A model generated the notes under the pieces. That model was not told where the DNA came from and searched no databases. It saw only the letters and a program-made list of their open reading frames with translations. 64,000 bases of DNA from CAVZOY01 sp963777095 (lineage in GTDB: Bacteria; Actinomycetota; Actinomycetes; Mycobacteriales; Geodermatophilaceae), in assembly GCA_963777095.1 (NCBI GenBank), contig CAVZOY010000001.1:620001-684000 (forward strand), read 5' to 3'. Within the stretch, counting starts at the first letter, position 1. Every line of letters starts with the position of its first letter. The position numbers were made by a program, and so were the translations under genes. This document shows positions 1 to 8,268 of the stretch, piece by piece.

Positions 1-714
1 ATCACCGCCGAGGCGATGGAGGTGGGCCCCACCTGCCACTACGTCATGGGCGGCGTGGAGGTCGACCCCGACACCGAGGCCGCGCGCGTGCCGGGCCTGT
101 TCGCCGCCGGCGAGGTGGCCGGCGGCATGCACGGGTCCAACCGGCTCGGCGGCAACTCGCTGTCCGACCTGCTGGTCTTCGGACGACGGGCCGGGCTGGC
201 CGCGGCCGAGCACGGCCTCACGCGCACCGGCCGGATCGCCTTGGACGACGACGTGCTCGCCGACGCCGCCCGCGCGGCCCTGGCACCGTTCGAGCGGGAG
301 GGCGGCGAGAACCCGTACACGGTGCAGCACGACCTGCAGCAGACGATGCACGACCTCGTCGGCATCATCCGCACGGCGCCGGAGATGGAGCAGGCGCTCG
401 AGCGGATCGCCGCGCTCAAGGAGCGGGTCGCGAACCTGTCGGTCGAGGGACACCGGCAGTACAACCCGGGCTGGCACCTGGCCCTGGACCTGCCGCACAT
501 GCTGCTGGTCAGCGAGTGCATCGCGAAGGCCGCCCTCGAACGGGAGGAGAGCCGCGGCGGGCACACCCGCGACGACTTCCCCGCCACCGATTCGGAGTGG
601 GCGAAGACGAACCTGGTCTGCTCGCTCGGGCCGGACGGCAGGGTCGCGCTGACCCGCCAGCCCCTCCCCCAGATGCCCGGCGAGCTCGCCGAGATCTTCG
701 AGGAGGTCTCATGA
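1..714 (+). CDS. sdhA: Succinate dehydrogenase/fumarate reductase flavoprotein subunit, C-terminal part
   Basis: This is the last 237 codons of the flavoprotein that oxidises succinate to fumarate at the membrane complex; the gene begins before the window. Visible are the FAD-domain motif GLFAAGEVAGG, followed by HGSNRLGGNSL, and the late capping and C-terminal helical region ending in EEVS. These are standard for SdhA/FrdA. The stop codon overlaps the ATG of sdhB by four bases (ATGA), so the two subunits are translationally coupled. The sdhB partner resembles the mycobacterial Sdh1 type, and this subunit presumably belongs to the same enzyme class. The family call is secure; only the missing N-terminus limits it. 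Confidence 0.95.
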   Translation: MTAEAMEVGPTCHYVMGGVEVDPDTEAARVPGLFAAGEVAGGMHGSNRLGGNSLSDLLVFGRRAGLAAAEHGLTRTGRIALDDDVLADAARAALAPFEREGGENPYTVQHDLQQTMHDLVGIIRTAPEMEQALERIAALKERVANLSVEGHRQYNPGWHLALDLPHMLLVSECIAKAALEREESRGGHTRDDFPATDSEWAKTNLVCSLGPDGRVALTRQPLPQMPGELAEIFEEVS

Positions 715-1466
715 GCTACGACGCGCGGTTCCGGGTCTGGCGCGGGGACGCTGCGGGCGGTGACCTGCAGGACTTCACCGTGGAGGTCAACGAGGGCGAG
801 GTGGTCCTCGACGTCATCCACCGGCTGCAGGCCACCCAGGCCGGCGACCTCGCCGTCCGGTGGAACTGCAAGGCGGGCAAGTGCGGCTCGTGCAGCGCCG
901 AGATCAACGGCCGGCCGCGGCTGATGTGCATGACCCGGATGAGCACCTTCGGCGAGGACGAGACGGTCACCGTCACGCCGCTGCGCACGTTCCCGGTCGT
1001 CCGCGACCTGGTCACCGACGTCTCGTACAACTACGAGGTGGCGTCGCGGATCCCGGCCTTCACCCCCCGCCCGCGGGAGGCCGACGGCACGCACCGCATG
1101 CAGCAGGTGGACGTCGAGCGCTCGCAGGAGTTCCGCAAGTGCATCGAGTGCTTCCTCTGCCAGGACACCTGCCACGTCATCCGTGACCACGAGGAGAACA
1201 AGGCCGCCTTCGCCGGCCCGCGCTTCCTGATCCGGCTGGCCGAGCTCGACATGCACCCGCTGGACGTCGTCGACCGCAAGCACGCCGCGCAGGACGAGTT
1301 CGGCCTGGGCTACTGCAACATCACCAAGTGCTGCAGCGAGGTCTGCCCGGAGGGCATCCACCTCACCGACAACGGGATCATCCCGCTGAAGGAACGCGTG
1401 GTGGACCGCAAGTTCGACCCGCTCACGTTCCTCGGCTCGAAGATCGGGCGGCGCCGCAAGGACTGA
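711..1466 (+). CDS. sdhB: Succinate dehydrogenase/fumarate reductase iron-sulfur subunit
   Basis: The 251-residue protein carries electrons from the flavoprotein to the quinone site. The N-terminal plant-type ferredoxin domain shows the [2Fe-2S] motif CKAGKCGSCSAEING. The C-terminal domain shows CIECFLCQDTC and a second cysteine set, CNITKCCSEVCPEG, for the [4Fe-4S] and [3Fe-4S] clusters. The start is the ATG inside GGAGGTCTCATGAG: it overlaps the sdhA stop and has a good ribosome site. Length and motif order fit the actinobacterial Sdh1 type. No membrane anchor gene follows, so the anchor (sdhC) probably lies upstream of sdhA, outside the window. Confidence 0.96.
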   Translation: MSYDARFRVWRGDAAGGDLQDFTVEVNEGEVVLDVIHRLQATQAGDLAVRWNCKAGKCGSCSAEINGRPRLMCMTRMSTFGEDETVTVTPLRTFPVVRDLVTDVSYNYEVASRIPAFTPRPREADGTHRMQQVDVERSQEFRKCIECFLCQDTCHVIRDHEENKAAFAGPRFLIRLAELDMHPLDVVDRKHAAQDEFGLGYCNITKCCSEVCPEGIHLTDNGIIPLKERVVDRKFDPLTFLGSKIGRRRKD

Positions 1467-1474
1467 GACCCGGC

Positions 1475-1696
1475 TCAGCCGTCCTCCTGCTCGGCCGCCC
1501 GCCGCTCGGCGCCGGTCTCCCCCGCGTAGCCGACGTCCTGGCCCGAGACGCGTCCGACGAACGTCTCGGAGATGCCGGTGCCCGTCGTGGTCGCGGCGTC
1601 GTCGGCATCGCTGTCGCCACCTCCGGTCGCGCGGGACAGCGCCTGGGCGTCGTCGCGATCGACGTCGTCCTCACCGGGGCGCGAGTCGTGGTCCAT
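1475..1696 (-). CDS. Small acidic hypothetical protein
   Basis: This predicted 73-residue protein is rich in Asp, Glu, Ala and Gly, with no cysteine, membrane segment or recognised domain. It begins MDHDSRPGEDD and contains runs of Asp/Ala and Thr, which suggests a disordered soluble protein. Its ATG lies one base after the stop of the upstream SnoaL-SRPBCC gene (TGACATG), so the two are probably co-transcribed and coupled. It converges on sdhB across eight bases. Function is unknown. Confidence 0.6.
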   Translation of the reverse strand: MDHDSRPGEDDVDRDDAQALSRATGGGDSDADDAATTTGTGISETFVGRVSGQDVGYAGETGAERRAAEQEDG

Positions 1697-1697
1697 G

Positions 1698-2627
1698 TCA
1701 GCCTCCGTGTCGGTCGTGCGGGGGCGGTGCGACGAGCGCGCGGAGCCGCTCGAGGGACTCGGTCCAGCCGTTGCGGTGCAGCTCCCGACGCTCCTGCGTC
1801 GCGAACGGCCCCTGCGACAGCGTGATCTCCGTGCCGTCGTCCACGCCGGCGAGGTCGAGGACGACGACGGTCTCACGATCGTCCGGATCCGGCTCCTCGT
1901 AGCGGAACGTGTACGACAGCCGCCTCGGCGGATCGATCTCGAGGAACTCGCCGGTGACGTGGAAGGCGTCCCCGTCCGGGGGTTGCATGGTCAGCCGGTA
2001 CCGACCGCCCGGGCCGGGATCGAGCGCCACTTCGGGCGTCGAGAACCCGTGGGGCCCCCACCACCGGGCCAGCTCGTCGGGCGAGACGAGGGCGGCGAAG
2101 ACCCGCTCCGGCGGCTGCGGAACGACGGTCGCCATCTCCAGCCGCGACTCCGGGGACGTCGCCGGGACGTGAACGAGGCCGGCCGCCGCCAGGGGCGTGA
2201 GCCAGTCCGCCACCATCCAGATCGCGCTCACCCGCCCGTCCGTGACGGTCAGGACGTCGATGATGCGGACGTCGATCCGTGCGCCGCTCGCCGGCAGCCG
2301 GCCGGCCGGGGTGTCCAGTGGACCCACGTGCCGGCCCGCGAGACGGAACACCACCGCGACCACCGCGCCCGCGTCAGCCACGGCCAGCACCTCGCGCTCG
2401 GGGCTCGCCAGGGCCGCCTGCATCCGCCGCGCACGGGAGACCAGGTCGGCCGCGGTCAGCGGTGCGCCGTTGACCGTGACCGGGTCGGCGTACAGCCGGC
2501 GGAAGGCCTCGGCCGCGGCCGTGTCGTCCTCGGGGAGCGCGTCCGTCCACAGCCGCAGCAGCCGCTCGACGTCGAAGGGCACCGGCTCATGCTCGTCCCG
2601 ATCGAACCCGGTGTCGCCCCCTGGCAC
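1698..2627 (-). CDS. Fusion of SnoaL/NTF2-like domain and SRPBCC (AHSA1-type) domain
   Basis: The 309-residue protein joins two ligand-binding folds. Residues about 15-140 look like a SnoaL/NTF2-like domain (DVERLLRLW, VRIIDVLTV, VSAIWMVADW). Residues about 160-300 look like an SRPBCC domain of the Hsp90-activator (AHSA1/CalC) group, with PPERVFAAL and the hallmark ARWWGP, ending in a helix with ESLERL. Both folds bind small hydrophobic ligands or catalyse cyclisation or hydrolysis; no substrate can be named. The GTG start is chosen because no in-frame start gives a better fit and the divergent DoxX-like gene begins 33 bases away. The small acidic gene follows, almost overlapping. Soluble and cytoplasmic, with no signal peptide. 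Confidence 0.8.
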   Translation of the reverse strand: MPGGDTGFDRDEHEPVPFDVERLLRLWTDALPEDDTAAAEAFRRLYADPVTVNGAPLTAADLVSRARRMQAALASPEREVLAVADAGAVVAVVFRLAGRHVGPLDTPAGRLPASGARIDVRIIDVLTVTDGRVSAIWMVADWLTPLAAAGLVHVPATSPESRLEMATVVPQPPERVFAALVSPDELARWWGPHGFSTPEVALDPGPGGRYRLTMQPPDGDAFHVTGEFLEIDPPRRLSYTFRYEEPDPDDRETVVVLDLAGVDDGTEITLSQGPFATQERRELHRNGWTESLERLRALVAPPPHDRHGG

Positions 2628-2659
2628 GCTCTCGGCGTGACGGCGCGCAGGGCGGTCTG

Positions 2660-3028
2660 ATGGACGTCGTCCTGTGGGTGGTCGCCGTCGGCCTCGCGGG
2701 GGTCTTCCTCGTCGTCGGGACGCTCAAGCTCGTCCGGCCGCTCCCGGTCCTCCATCGGATGGGGATGACCTGGGTCGAGGACTGGGGACCCGCCAAGGTC
2801 CGGCTCGTCGGTGCCGCCGAGGTGCTGGGTGCCCTCGGGCTCGTCCTGCCGGCCGCGACGGGCGTGGCTCCCTGGCTCACCCCCACCGCCGCGGCCGGCC
2901 TGGTCGTCGTCATGGCCGGAGCCGGAGTCGTCCGGGCCCACCGCTCCGAGTCCGTCGCACCGCCTCTGGTCCTGCTCGTCCTGGCCGCGGCGCTCGCCGT
3001 CCTCCGGTTCGGCCCGTACGCCTTCTGA
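2660..3028 (+). CDS. DoxX-like small membrane protein
   Basis: The 122-residue protein has four hydrophobic segments (about 3-20, 48-65, 72-90, 98-115). Between the first two lies a polar loop typical of DoxX/DoxD-like proteins: FLVVGTLKL, then MTWVEDWGPAKVRLVGAAEVLGALGL. The family's role is poorly defined, with some members linked to redox stress complexes. The gene diverges from the SnoaL-SRPBCC gene with 33 bases between starts, so the two likely share a control region. gpsA follows 55 bases downstream on the same strand. Confidence 0.75.
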   Translation: MDVVLWVVAVGLAGVFLVVGTLKLVRPLPVLHRMGMTWVEDWGPAKVRLVGAAEVLGALGLVLPAATGVAPWLTPTAAAGLVVVMAGAGVVRAHRSESVAPPLVLLVLAAALAVLRFGPYAF

Positions 3029-3083
3029 GCCGCCGGCACCGCTCGCTCTGGCCCGGCCGGACGTTCACCACGATGCTGACCCG

Positions 3084-4085
3084 ATGAGGGTGACCGTGCT
3101 CGGGGCAGGCTCCTGGGGGACGACCGTGGCCGCGCTGCTGTGCCGACGCGACCACGAGGTCCTGCTGTGGGCGCGCAATCCCGAGGTGGCCGCGGAGGTC
3201 GAGGGGCAGCGCAGCAACACCGCCTACCTGCCGGGTGCGCGGTTGCCCGCGCGGTTGGGAGCGACGGCGGATCTCGAGCAGGCCGGCCGGCACGCCGAAC
3301 TGCTGGTGGTGGGTGTCCCGACCGCCGCGTTCCGCGACACCTTGGAACAGGTGCGCCCGTTCCTCGCGCCGTGGTTCCCGGTCGTCAGCCTCAGCAAGGG
3401 CCTCGAGCGCGACACCCACCTGCGCATGACCGAGGTGGTGAAGCAGGTGCTGCCCGGACGGCCGGCCGCGGCGCTCACCGGGCCCAACCTGGCGCGGGAG
3501 ATCATCGCCGGCCAGGCCGCGGGGAGCGTGATCGCCACCGAGGACCTGACCGTGGCGGCCGCGCTGCAGCGCGAGGTGGAGCGCGGGATGTTCCGCGTCT
3601 ACACCCACCACGACGTCGTCGGCTGCGAGATCGGCGGCGCGCTCAAGAACGTCATCGCCATCGCCACGGGCATGGCCCAGGGCCTCGGCGTCGGCGACAA
3701 CACCCGTGCCGCGGTGATGTCGCGCGGCCTCGCCGAGCTGACCACGCTGGCCGTGGCGATGGGCGGCGAGGCGGCCACTCTGGCGGGATTGGCCGGCATG
3801 GGCGATCTGGTCGCCACCTGCATGAGCCCGCACAGTCGCAACCGCCACGTCGGCGAGCAGCTCGGGCTCGGCCGAGGGCTCGACGAGGTGCTGGGCGAGA
3901 TGCGCATGGTCGCCGAGGGCGTCAAGACGGCCGCCACGGTGGTCGAACTGGCCGACCGGCACGGGCTCCAGATGCCGATCGCGCGCACCATCAACGACGT
4001 CGTCGCCGGCCGGATCCGCGCCGCGGACGCCTACCGCGGCCTCATCCGTGCCGTCCCGGCCGGGCACGAGTCGCAACCCGGGTGA
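3084..4085 (+). CDS. gpsA: NAD(P)-dependent glycerol-3-phosphate dehydrogenase
   Basis: The 333-residue enzyme reduces dihydroxyacetone phosphate to sn-glycerol 3-phosphate for phospholipid synthesis. The N-terminus has the Rossmann motif GAGSWGT at residues 7-13. The catalytic lysine region GALKNVIAIA places Lys188 in the C-terminal domain, followed by the conserved RGLAEL and GLAGMGDLVATC blocks and the EGVKTA segment that closes the active site. The ATG that gives MRVTVLGAGSWG is the only start that matches the family N-terminus. Length is standard. In many actinobacteria gpsA sits near ddl or thiL; here neither is next to it. Confidence 0.95.
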   Translation: MRVTVLGAGSWGTTVAALLCRRDHEVLLWARNPEVAAEVEGQRSNTAYLPGARLPARLGATADLEQAGRHAELLVVGVPTAAFRDTLEQVRPFLAPWFPVVSLSKGLERDTHLRMTEVVKQVLPGRPAAALTGPNLAREIIAGQAAGSVIATEDLTVAAALQREVERGMFRVYTHHDVVGCEIGGALKNVIAIATGMAQGLGVGDNTRAAVMSRGLAELTTLAVAMGGEAATLAGLAGMGDLVATCMSPHSRNRHVGEQLGLGRGLDEVLGEMRMVAEGVKTAATVVELADRHGLQMPIARTINDVVAGRIRAADAYRGLIRAVPAGHESQPG

Positions 4086-4146
4086 GGACGGTCCGGCCCT
4101 CCGACGCCGAACCGCGGGCGCCGCGAGCGGAGTACGGTCCGGTGCT

Positions 4147-4425
4147 GTGCGGCCCTCCCGCTCCGTGGTCTCCCCCACCCTGCAGCGGTGGCTGGACACC
4201 TCCCCGGACGACGACCGCCGCACCGTCGTGGTGCGGCTGCGCTCCTCCGCCGATGCGGAGGAGGTCGGCATGCGCCTGACGGAGCTGGGTGCGGAGTACG
4301 AGCCCCCGGCCGCGGGTGCGCTGGTCGTCACGGTCACCCCGCCGGTGGTGCGCGAGCTGGCCGGCCAGCCGTGGGTCGTGGCGGTCGACGCTCCCCGGCC
4401 ACTGTTCCCGCGCACCAGGGGCTGA
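4147..4425 (+). CDS. Stand-alone subtilisin-propeptide (inhibitor I9)-like protein
   Basis: The predicted 92-residue protein has the beta-alpha-beta pattern of subtilisin propeptides and I9 inhibitors. A strand (RTVVVRLR) is followed by a helix (ADAEEVGMRLTELG), a strand ending in VVTVTPP, a second helix (VVRELAGQP), and a final strand with an acidic residue (VVAVDAPRPL). The GTG start sits eight bases after a likely -10 element, TACGGT (4133-4138), which suggests a leaderless message. The CspA-like subtilase gene begins 66 bases downstream on the same strand. The likely role is a trans-acting chaperone or inhibitor of that protease. That is inference from fold pattern and position; a chance resemblance in a short protein remains possible. 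Confidence 0.65.
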   Translation: MRPSRSVVSPTLQRWLDTSPDDDRRTVVVRLRSSADAEEVGMRLTELGAEYEPPAAGALVVTVTPPVVRELAGQPWVVAVDAPRPLFPRTRG

Positions 4426-4491
4426 TGACCCTCCCGTCGGGCCGTCGATCCCGATAGCTTCGGCGCCTCGCGACGGAACCGGGGGGTACCG

Positions 4492-6297
4492 ATGGCCACG
4501 CCCAGACGGACGACACTCGACGGCGCGCTCACGCTCAAGGCCCGCATGGGCGCCGATCCCGATCTGGGTCAGCAGGAGACCGTCCGCGCGTTCGCCGAGC
4601 AGTCGCTGTCCGGGTCGGACTCGCCCGCCACCCGGCCCGGCGAGCGGCTGACCGTCAAGCTCCTCGTCCGCAACGGGGAGATGGCGCGCGCCCGGGAGGC
4701 GGTCGAGTCGCAGGGCGGCGAGGTGCTCGCAGGGAACGCGCCCCGGCCCGACGGACCGGGCCTGCCGGTCCTGCTGGCGACGGTCCCGCTCGACGCCCTG
4801 GTGGCGATGGACGACAGCGATGCCATCCTCCGCATCGAGGCGGCGCGGCCCCTCCACCTCCTGCTCGACCAGGCTCGGGGCCCGGCCACGGGGCTCGACG
4901 TGGCGCTGGGCCGCCATCCGCTGACCGGTGCGGGCGTCGTGATCGGCGTCGTCGACACCGGGGTGGACTGGCGGCATCCGGACTTCCAGGGGCCCGCCGG
5001 GGGAACGCGCATCGAGCGGTTCGTCCACGCCCACCTCGTCGCGGGCACCGAGGAGTCCCGCTTCGACGTCTACTCCCGGGAACAGATCGATCAGGCACTG
5101 GGCGGGACCGGCGTCGTCCCGGCCGGTGACCCGCAGGGCCACGGCACCCACTGCGCGTCGATCGCGGCCGGCACCGGCGCCGGCTCCGGCGGGCTGCTCC
5201 GCGGCGTCGCTCCCGGGGCCGCTCTCGTCGCCACCCGCGCCGAACCGCTGCTCGACACCCACATCATCCGCGGCATCCGGGAGACCTTCGACGCCGCCGG
5301 CGACCGCCCGGCCGTGGTCAACCTCAGCCTCGGCGGACACGTCGGTCCGCACGACGGGACATCGGCCATCGAGAACGAGATCGCCCGGCTGAGCGGGCCG
5401 GGGCGGATCGTCGTCGTCGCGGCGGGCAACGAGGGCACCGACCAGATCCACGCCTCCGGCCGGCTGGTGCCGGGCACCGACCTGGTGATCCCGTTCCGCA
5501 TCGACGGGACCGAGGTCCAGTTCGCCGACGTCTGGATCCCCCGCGGCGACGATGTCGACGTCTTCGTCGAGACCCCGGACGGCACCCTGACGGTCCCCGA
5601 CGGCACGGTCCACCAGACCCCGTTCGGCCTCTTCCAGGCCGACTTCGTCGAGGACCAGGGCAACCGCGACCAGAACCTCTTCCTGGCCGTGGCGCAGGCC
5701 CGCGCGAACGACCTCTGGGCACTGCGCATCCGCCCCCTCCAGGTGCTGCACGGCGAGGTGCACGCATGGGCCGGGCCGAGCGCCTTCCTGTTCCCGGGGG
5801 CGTCCTCGCCGCAGTACTCGCTGGGCATGCCCGGCACCGAGGAGCGGGCGGTCGTCGTCGGCTCGTGCGTGAGCCGCAACCGCTTCGCCACGGTGGGCGG
5901 TGAGGTCGTCAGCGACCTCCGCGTCGGCCAGCTCTCGCCGTTCTCGAGTCATGGCCCGGGGCGCTACGGCGCCCAGAAGCCCGACATCGCGGCACCCGGG
6001 CAGTTCATCACCGCGGCGCTGGCCGCGGGCAGCGAATTCGACACGAACCCCCGCTACGCCGCACGCCGCAGCCCGGTCGGGCCCGGTGCCTACATCACCA
6101 TCCAGGGCACGAGCATGGCCACGCCGTTCGTCGCCGGCGTCGTGGCGCTGCTGCTCGAGCGTGAACCGCTGCTGACCCCGGAGGAGATCCACCAGCGGCT
6201 GCGCATCACCGCAGGCCGGGACGCCGAGACCGGGACGGTCTGGAACAGCGGCTTCGGGTTCGGCCGCCTCGACGTCGAGGCGCTGCTGGACTACTGA
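4492..6297 (+). CDS. S8 family subtilase with inserted jelly-roll domain (CspA-like)
   Basis: The 601-residue serine protease has the full triad: Asp155 in VVDTGVDW, His217 in GHGTHCASIAAG, Ser541 in GTSMATPFVAG. The oxyanion Asn lies in VVAAGNEG. Residues about 50-125 form an I9-like segment (RLTVKLLVRNG to DAILRIEAARPL). Between the oxyanion Asn and the Ser, roughly 320-460, lies an insert with strands such as FADVWIPRGDDVDVFVETPDG, like the jelly-roll of clostridial Csp proteases. No signal peptide is visible at the N-terminus (MATPRRTTLDG), so it may act in the cytoplasm or leave by another route. A possible -10 (TAGCTT, 4455-4460) precedes it, and the I9-like gene lies just upstream. Confidence 0.9.
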   Translation: MATPRRTTLDGALTLKARMGADPDLGQQETVRAFAEQSLSGSDSPATRPGERLTVKLLVRNGEMARAREAVESQGGEVLAGNAPRPDGPGLPVLLATVPLDALVAMDDSDAILRIEAARPLHLLLDQARGPATGLDVALGRHPLTGAGVVIGVVDTGVDWRHPDFQGPAGGTRIERFVHAHLVAGTEESRFDVYSREQIDQALGGTGVVPAGDPQGHGTHCASIAAGTGAGSGGLLRGVAPGAALVATRAEPLLDTHIIRGIRETFDAAGDRPAVVNLSLGGHVGPHDGTSAIENEIARLSGPGRIVVVAAGNEGTDQIHASGRLVPGTDLVIPFRIDGTEVQFADVWIPRGDDVDVFVETPDGTLTVPDGTVHQTPFGLFQADFVEDQGNRDQNLFLAVAQARANDLWALRIRPLQVLHGEVHAWAGPSAFLFPGASSPQYSLGMPGTEERAVVVGSCVSRNRFATVGGEVVSDLRVGQLSPFSSHGPGRYGAQKPDIAAPGQFITAALAAGSEFDTNPRYAARRSPVGPGAYITIQGTSMATPFVAGVVALLLEREPLLTPEEIHQRLRITAGRDAETGTVWNSGFGFGRLDVEALLDY

Positions 6298-6319
6298 CCG
6301 TTCTGGGGCCGTTCGACCC

Positions 6320-6350
6320 TTGACTTCGAGTCGACTCGAAGTTCGACGAT
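6320..6350. promoter_or_regulatory. 20-bp perfect palindrome with overlapping -35-like element
   Basis: Positions 6323-6342 read ACTTCGAGTCGACTCGAAGT, a perfect inverted repeat. It overlaps TTGACT at 6320-6325, a good -35 hexamer, and GACGAT (6345-6350) could serve as a -10 at long spacing. The site lies between the subtilase stop and the exporter pair. A dimeric repressor (TetR, MarR or PadR type) controlling the exporter is the likely reader; no such gene is adjacent. The palindrome is observed; the role is inferred. Confidence 0.55.
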
Positions 6351-6365
6351 GGGCCGCGCCCGCTC

Positions 6366-6412
6366 GACGAAGATTTGCTCGCCTCCGATGACTTCGGAGC
6401 GGAGATTTCGTC
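6366..6412 (+). promoter_or_regulatory. Nested inverted repeat in the exporter leader
   Basis: Two nested stems lie between the palindrome and the ATP-binding gene. The outer is GACGAA (6366-6371) with TTCGTC (6407-6412). The inner is CTCCGA (6383-6388) with TCGGAG (6394-6399) around a five-base loop. They could form an RNA hairpin in the leader or a second protein site. No T-run follows, so it is not a classical terminator. Confidence 0.3.
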
Positions 6413-6457
6413 AGAGGGTGCAGAGACGCTTCGCGGATCATCGGACGAGGAGCCCCC

Positions 6458-7435
6458 ATGACAGATGCCGCGCTCGCCATCGAAGCCACCGGCCTGACGA
6501 AGTCGTTCGGGACGACGCGCGCTGTCGACGGGGTCGACCTCGCGGTGCCGGCCGGCACCATCTACGCGGTGCTCGGCCCGAACGGCGCCGGCAAGACCAC
6601 CGTCATCCGGATGCTCGCCACGCTGATCCCGGCGGACGGGGGCACCGCGCGCGTGTTCGGGCACGACGTCCGCACCGAGGGCGACGAGGTGCGGGGACTG
6701 GTCAGCCTGACCGGCCAGCTCGCGTCGGTCGACGAGGAGCTCACCGGCCGGGAGAACCTGGTGCTGCTGGGCCGCCTGCTCGGACTCTCCCGCCCCGCGG
6801 CCCGGTCGCGCGCGGACGAACTCCTCCAGGCGTTCGGGATCGCCGAGGCCTCGGCACGGCTGGTCAAGCACTACTCGGGTGGCATGCGCCGACGGCTGGA
6901 CATCGCCGCGAGCATCGTCGTCACCCCGCGTCTGATGTTCCTCGACGAGCCGACGACGGGCCTGGATCCGCGGTCGCGCAACCAGGTCTGGGAGATCGCC
7001 CGTGCGCTCGTGGCCGGCGGCACGACGATCCTGCTCTGCACCCAGTACCTGGAGGAGGCCGACCAGCTGGCCGACGGGATCGCCGTCATCGACCGCGGCA
7101 AGGTGATCGCGGAGGGAACGCCGGGGCAGCTCAAGGCATCGGTCGGCAGCGGTGCGCTGCACGTGCGGCTGCTGCAGTCCGACCGCCGTGCCGACGCCGC
7201 CGCGATCCTGGAGCGGTCCGTCGGCATGGTCGTGCTCGAGCCGGACCCGGCCGCGCTGTCGGCCGCCTGTCCCGACCCGGTGCGCGCGTCGGCCGGTGTG
7301 GCCGAGCTCGCGCGCGCCGGCATCGGCATCGCCGAGTTCGCGCTCGCCCAGCCCAGCCTGGACGAGGTCTTCCTGGCACTGACCGGCCACATCGCCGAGG
7401 AGTCCGACCGAGCGCTCGAGGAGCAGGCGTCATGA
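6458..7435 (+). CDS. DrrA-type ABC transporter ATP-binding protein
   Basis: The 325-residue protein is the ATPase of an ABC-2 exporter. Walker A is GPNGAGKTT, the signature is YSGGMRRRL, Walker B is LMFLDEPTTGLDP, and the switch His is replaced in LLCTQYLEEAD, as in the DrrA group, where Gln is usual. The C-terminal DUF4162-type extension ends in PSLDEVFLALTGH, the typical DrrA tail. Its TGA overlaps the ATG of the permease by four bases (ATGA), so the pair is translationally coupled. DrrAB systems export drugs such as daunorubicin or lipids; the substrate here is unknown. The upstream palindrome suggests inducible control. Confidence 0.93.
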   Translation: MTDAALAIEATGLTKSFGTTRAVDGVDLAVPAGTIYAVLGPNGAGKTTVIRMLATLIPADGGTARVFGHDVRTEGDEVRGLVSLTGQLASVDEELTGRENLVLLGRLLGLSRPAARSRADELLQAFGIAEASARLVKHYSGGMRRRLDIAASIVVTPRLMFLDEPTTGLDPRSRNQVWEIARALVAGGTTILLCTQYLEEADQLADGIAVIDRGKVIAEGTPGQLKASVGSGALHVRLLQSDRRADAAAILERSVGMVVLEPDPAALSAACPDPVRASAGVAELARAGIGIAEFALAQPSLDEVFLALTGHIAEESDRALEEQAS

Positions 7436-8268
7436 CCACGACCACCCGGCCCGTCGGCACGGCCGACACGGCCGCCGTCCGCCAGGCCATCGCGACGACC
7501 GCGCGGCCACCGCGGCCGGGCCGGCTGTCCACGGCCCTGACCTTCGGCTGGCGCGGGATGCTCAAGGTCAAGCACGTCCCCGAGCAGTTGCTCGACGTCA
7601 CGGTGACCCCGGTGATGTTCGTCCTGCTGTTCACGTATCTGTTCGGCGGGGCCATCGCCGGCTCGACGAGCATCTACCTGCAGTACGTCCTGCCGGGGAT
7701 GCTCGTGATGTCGGTGCTGTTCACCACCGTCTACTCGGGAGTCTCGCTCAACACCGACCTCACCAAGGGCGTCGTGGACCGGTTCCGCTCACTGCCGATC
7801 TGGCGACCGGCCCCGCTGCTGGGCGCACTGCTGGGCGACAGCGTGCGGTACGTCCTCGCCGGCACGGTGATCATCGTCCTGGGGCTCGCCCTGGGCTACC
7901 GGCCCGAGGGCGGAGCGCTCGGCACGCTCGCCGCACTCGGCCTCGTGGTGGTCTTCTCGTTCGGTCTCTCGTGGGTGTTCTCGGTGCTCGGCCTGCTGCT
8001 GCGCTCCCCGAACGCGGTCATGAACGCCGGGTTCATGGCCATCTTCCCGCTGACGTTCCTGTCCAACGTCTTCGTCGACCCAGCGACCCTGCCCGCCCCA
8101 CTGGAGGCGTTCGTCCGGGTCAACCCGATCTCGGTGCTGGCGACCGCGTGCCGCTCGCTGATGGCCGGTCAACCCGACGGCGTCGCGATCGTGGTCTCGC
8201 TCGCCGTGGCTGCGGGTCTGGCCGTGGTCTTCCTGCCCCTGACCACCCGGCTCTACCGCAGCCGCTGA
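7432..8268 (+). CDS. DrrB-type ABC-2 permease
   Basis: The 278-residue membrane partner of the preceding ATPase has a soluble N-terminus of about 60 residues, then about six membrane segments, including PVMFVLLFTYLFGG, YVLPGMLVMSVLF, VLAGTVIIVLGLALG, LVVVFSFGLSWVFSVLGLLL and IVVSLAVAAGLAVVFL. The ABC-2 signature region lies around MNAGFMAIFPLTFLSNVFV. The order ATPase then permease, with overlapping stop and start, is standard for DrrAB. A hairpin immediately after the stop probably ends the message. Confidence 0.92.
   Translation: MTTTTRPVGTADTAAVRQAIATTARPPRPGRLSTALTFGWRGMLKVKHVPEQLLDVTVTPVMFVLLFTYLFGGAIAGSTSIYLQYVLPGMLVMSVLFTTVYSGVSLNTDLTKGVVDRFRSLPIWRPAPLLGALLGDSVRYVLAGTVIIVLGLALGYRPEGGALGTLAALGLVVVFSFGLSWVFSVLGLLLRSPNAVMNAGFMAIFPLTFLSNVFVDPATLPAPLEAFVRVNPISVLATACRSLMAGQPDGVAIVVSLAVAAGLAVVFLPLTTRLYRSR

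Noticed and set aside
39..1361. Long minus-strand open frame opposite sdhAB
   Set aside because: It is a complement shadow of two well-conserved genes, has no family resemblance and no start signal.
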